Assembly: GCF_030052815.1 (NCBI RefSeq)
Contig: NC_079505.1
Location: forward strand, 25,002,843-25,066,842
Reading direction: 5' to 3'
DNA length: 64,000 bases
Source of the DNA: Hevea brasiliensis
Taxonomy: Eukaryota; Streptophyta; Magnoliopsida; Malpighiales; Euphorbiaceae
Below, piece after piece: positions 61,727 through 64,000 of this stretch (position 1 is its first letter; each line of letters starts with the position of its first letter). Under the pieces are notes generated by a model. It worked only from the letters and a program-made list of their open reading frames with translations. It was not told the origin of the DNA and made no database searches. Made by a program: the position numbers and the translations under genes.

Positions 61727-63246
61727 ATGTCTTCTCCTTGTTTGAGTGGAGGTAGTAGTAGAACCTATGGGTTCGATTTAGAAATTGTGAAATCACCATC
61801 AACATTAACAAGAACTTCACACACTTCTTCTCCATCTTCTACTCTCTCTGAATCTAGCAATTCCCCACTAGCAATATCTACAAGAAAACCACGAACTCCT
61901 CGAAAACGTCCCAACCAAACCTACAATGAAGCAGCGGCTCTTCTGTCTACTGCCTACCCAAACATCTTCTCCACCAAGGACCTCACCGATAATCCTCGCA
62001 AATTCACTAAACCTCATCAGGACACTCTTCTTCTTGACGAATCCTCCTCAGAATTACTATGGCCTTTTAGAGTTTTCAGCGACTCTGACTTTCTTCTTCA
62101 TCAACCCATCGAGAGTGAGAAACCCAGTTTAGTAAATGAATCCAAAGTCTCAAATTTTATGATTTCCTGTGACAATAAGTCTTGCCAGAGTGGAAATTCC
62201 ATGGAATTCTGTGATGGGTATCAGGAAGATTTCGATGCTGAATCAATTCTCGATGAGGAAATCGAGGAGGGAATCGATAGTATAATGGGAAATCTAAGTG
62301 TAAGCAATGAAAACGTGGCGATGAATCCAATGGGATTTCATTTCGGCGGCAAATTCCAGCTCGGATTTGGGAATGGAATTAAAAAAGGAGTAAGAGCATT
62401 GAGAAATGGCGATGAAGGCAATTGGTGGAATTTTCCAATCGTCGATATGCTTCAAATCTCGCCGAGACTTAACAACAACAACAACAACTTCAAACCTTCA
62501 GATTCGAAGCCGAAGGTAAAGAGGAATTCGAATTCCGGCGAGAAAAAGAAGAAGAAGGTAGAGAAACCGGCTGTGGAATTGAAGAATTCGGAATTGGCCA
62601 AGGAGGAGAAATCAATTCCGCAGCTGAATTCTGGTTTGTTATTGAAATTGAACTACGACAGCGTTTTGGACGTTTGGTCAGACCGCGGATCTCCGTTTAC
62701 GGACGATATATCGGGATCCGAAGGAAACGACGTCGCTGTATGTTTCTCATCTTATTATAATGGAAATTAGAAAAATCAGTTTCCGATATTCTAAAAACCA
62801 GTTCAATTCATCGTCTCATGGCGCGTGTTGCAACGCGCCGCTCTTTTATTTTTTTTTCCTCTTTTTCTTTCAAATGCCTAATGGAGTGATATTGTCTTAA
62901 AAAATTAAGAAAAAAATTTTTTTTTATTAGAACTAAAAAAAAAATAATAAATTGTGTTGAAAAAAGATGTCAATCCTTTTCAAAACTTATGAGAGTTAAT
63001 ATTAAATTTTAAAACTATTGGTGGAAATAATTTGTTATTTTTTTTGAAAAATTAAATATTTATTTAATTATATGATTTTGTAATTTTGGGCAGGCCAGAT
63101 TGGCGCAGATAGATTTATTTTCAGAAAATGGAGTAAGAGAGGCTAGCGTACTACGCTACAAGGAAAAGAGACGTACACGTCTTTTCTCTAAGAAGATCAG
63201 ATATCAAGTTAGAAAAGTCAATGCTGATCAACGGCCTAGAATGAAG
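61727..63246 (+). CDS. CIA2: CIA2-like CCT-domain nuclear regulator, exons 1-2, 3' end outside
   Basis: Join 61727-62737 and 63094-63246, 388 codons so far. The start is the ATG of [19 protein letters not shown]. The frame is open 30 bp further up, but only from a GTG. The N-terminus is conserved in the family ([45 protein letters not shown]) and holds a basic stretch that may be a nuclear signal. An acidic middle follows ([14 protein letters not shown]), then a poly-Asn run and a Lys-rich run. Exon 2 carries most of the CCT domain ([37 protein letters not shown]). The closing GRFV-type residues must be in exon 3. Arabidopsis CIA2 has about 435 residues. It activates nuclear genes for the Toc33 and Toc75 import components and for plastid ribosomal proteins in leaves. 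The paralogue CIL is the alternative name. No lesion is seen. Confidence 0.9.
62738..63093 (+). other. Intron 1 of the CIA2-like gene
   Basis: 356 bp from GCT|GTATGT to TTGGGCAG|GCC. Splicing joins GNDVA to [13 protein letters not shown] in frame. Without it the frame ends 11 codons later. It is AT-rich, as plant introns are. Confidence 0.88.
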
Positions 63247-64000
63247 GTAGCTTTTAATTTCTTTTTTTTTATATTTTTTTTCTTTATTATGGAGGTATTT
63301 TATAAAATGAGATTTGAAAGAAGACTAAACAATTATATAAAATTGAAATAATCAACTTAATTTAGGTTTAGTTGATGAAAATATGTAAAATAGATGACCC
63401 TTATTTGAAGAAAAATACCAATTAATGTTGACTTGAAATGATGAATTGTGGTTGAGATCTAGAGAAGCTTTAAACAAACTGAATTTGTGATGAGAGTATT
63501 CAAGAATTTCAATTATGAGTAGCAAAGTAAGTATTATATTGGATTTAATTTTAATTAGAATTCTTTATATATTTATTTTTAACTATTGTAAAAAAAATAG
63601 AGAAAAAAAAAATCAATATTGATTAAATATGATCCACATTAGTTTCATATAAGCAATGCTTGTGCTCTATTTAATCAACAATTGTGAATTAGCGTAGGAT
63701 AGCAATCGATTAAGTTTTTGATAGATATTTAATTCAAATGAATTGGGTTTAGGGTGAATTTAAATTTAAATAATAATATTCGTGTCGAATTCAGATTGAA
63801 TTCAAGCTTTATGTATTGAATATTTATTATTTTAATTTGTTTATATAAATATTTAATAAAATATAAAATATATATTTTTTATAATAATATTTATAAATTT
63901 TTATATATTTTATTTTAAATAAGATAGAATTTAAATATGTTACGGAACTATTAAATTTTTAGAATATAACTATTAATAATTTTTTTAGATTATTAATTAA
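63247..64000 (+). other. Intron 2 of the CIA2-like gene, open at window end
   Basis: The donor AAG|GTAGCT follows RPRMK, inside the CCT domain. No GRFV-like exon could be found in the remaining 754 bp, which are AT-rich throughout. Confidence 0.7.

Overview
This is plant nuclear DNA, and almost certainly from a eudicot. The evidence is chromovirus and Tat-type Ty3/gypsy retrotransposons, a Ty1/copia element, very AT-rich intergenic DNA, and one spliced host gene encoding a plant-specific CCT-domain protein of the CHLOROPLAST IMPORT APPARATUS 2 (CIA2) type. Malpighiales/Euphorbiaceae is plausible from the look of the repeats and of the CIA2 N-terminus, but the sequence alone does not prove it.

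About 1-52 kb is a nest of LTR retrotransposons. Positions 1-1824 are an LTR in reverse orientation that appears to have inserted into the start of LTR1 (1825-5209). LTR1 belongs to Tekay/Del-like element A, whose gag and pol are broken. Element A is interrupted inside its integrase at 9323 by a second copy of the same family, element B: LTR2 9324-13006, gag-pol with chromodomain 13196-17807, LTR3 17854-21478. LTR3 is a hybrid. Its first part matches LTR2 and its last part matches LTR1, so the 3' end of A was probably lost by LTR-LTR recombination.

From 21479 another gypsy LTR (called G1 here) is the target of a minus-strand Ty1/copia element (23269-50708, target duplication gctac). That copia element is split by an 18.9-kb minus-strand Tat/Ogre-type Ty3/gypsy element (26312-45195, target duplication caatt). 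In sense order the Tat element reads: 5' LTR, primer-binding site, ORF1, gag, protease with G-patch, a predicted 186-bp intron, intact RT/RNase H/archaeal-type RNase H/integrase, a cluster of covarying hairpins, a 61-bp tandem array, polypurine tract, 3' LTR. Both of its LTRs carry an antisense ORF encoding a coiled-coil protein.

About 52-61 kb is AT-rich intergenic DNA. It has microsatellites, a 118-bp direct duplication flanking LTR-derived filler, a diverged ~250-bp tandem repeat, and one GC-richer island with promoter-like motifs. The only host gene begins near 61 kb on the + strand: exon 1 and exon 2 (most of the CCT domain) of a CIA2-like regulator. Its last exon lies beyond the window.

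The exact positions of LTR ends, introns and breakpoints were read by eye. No alignment or database search was run.
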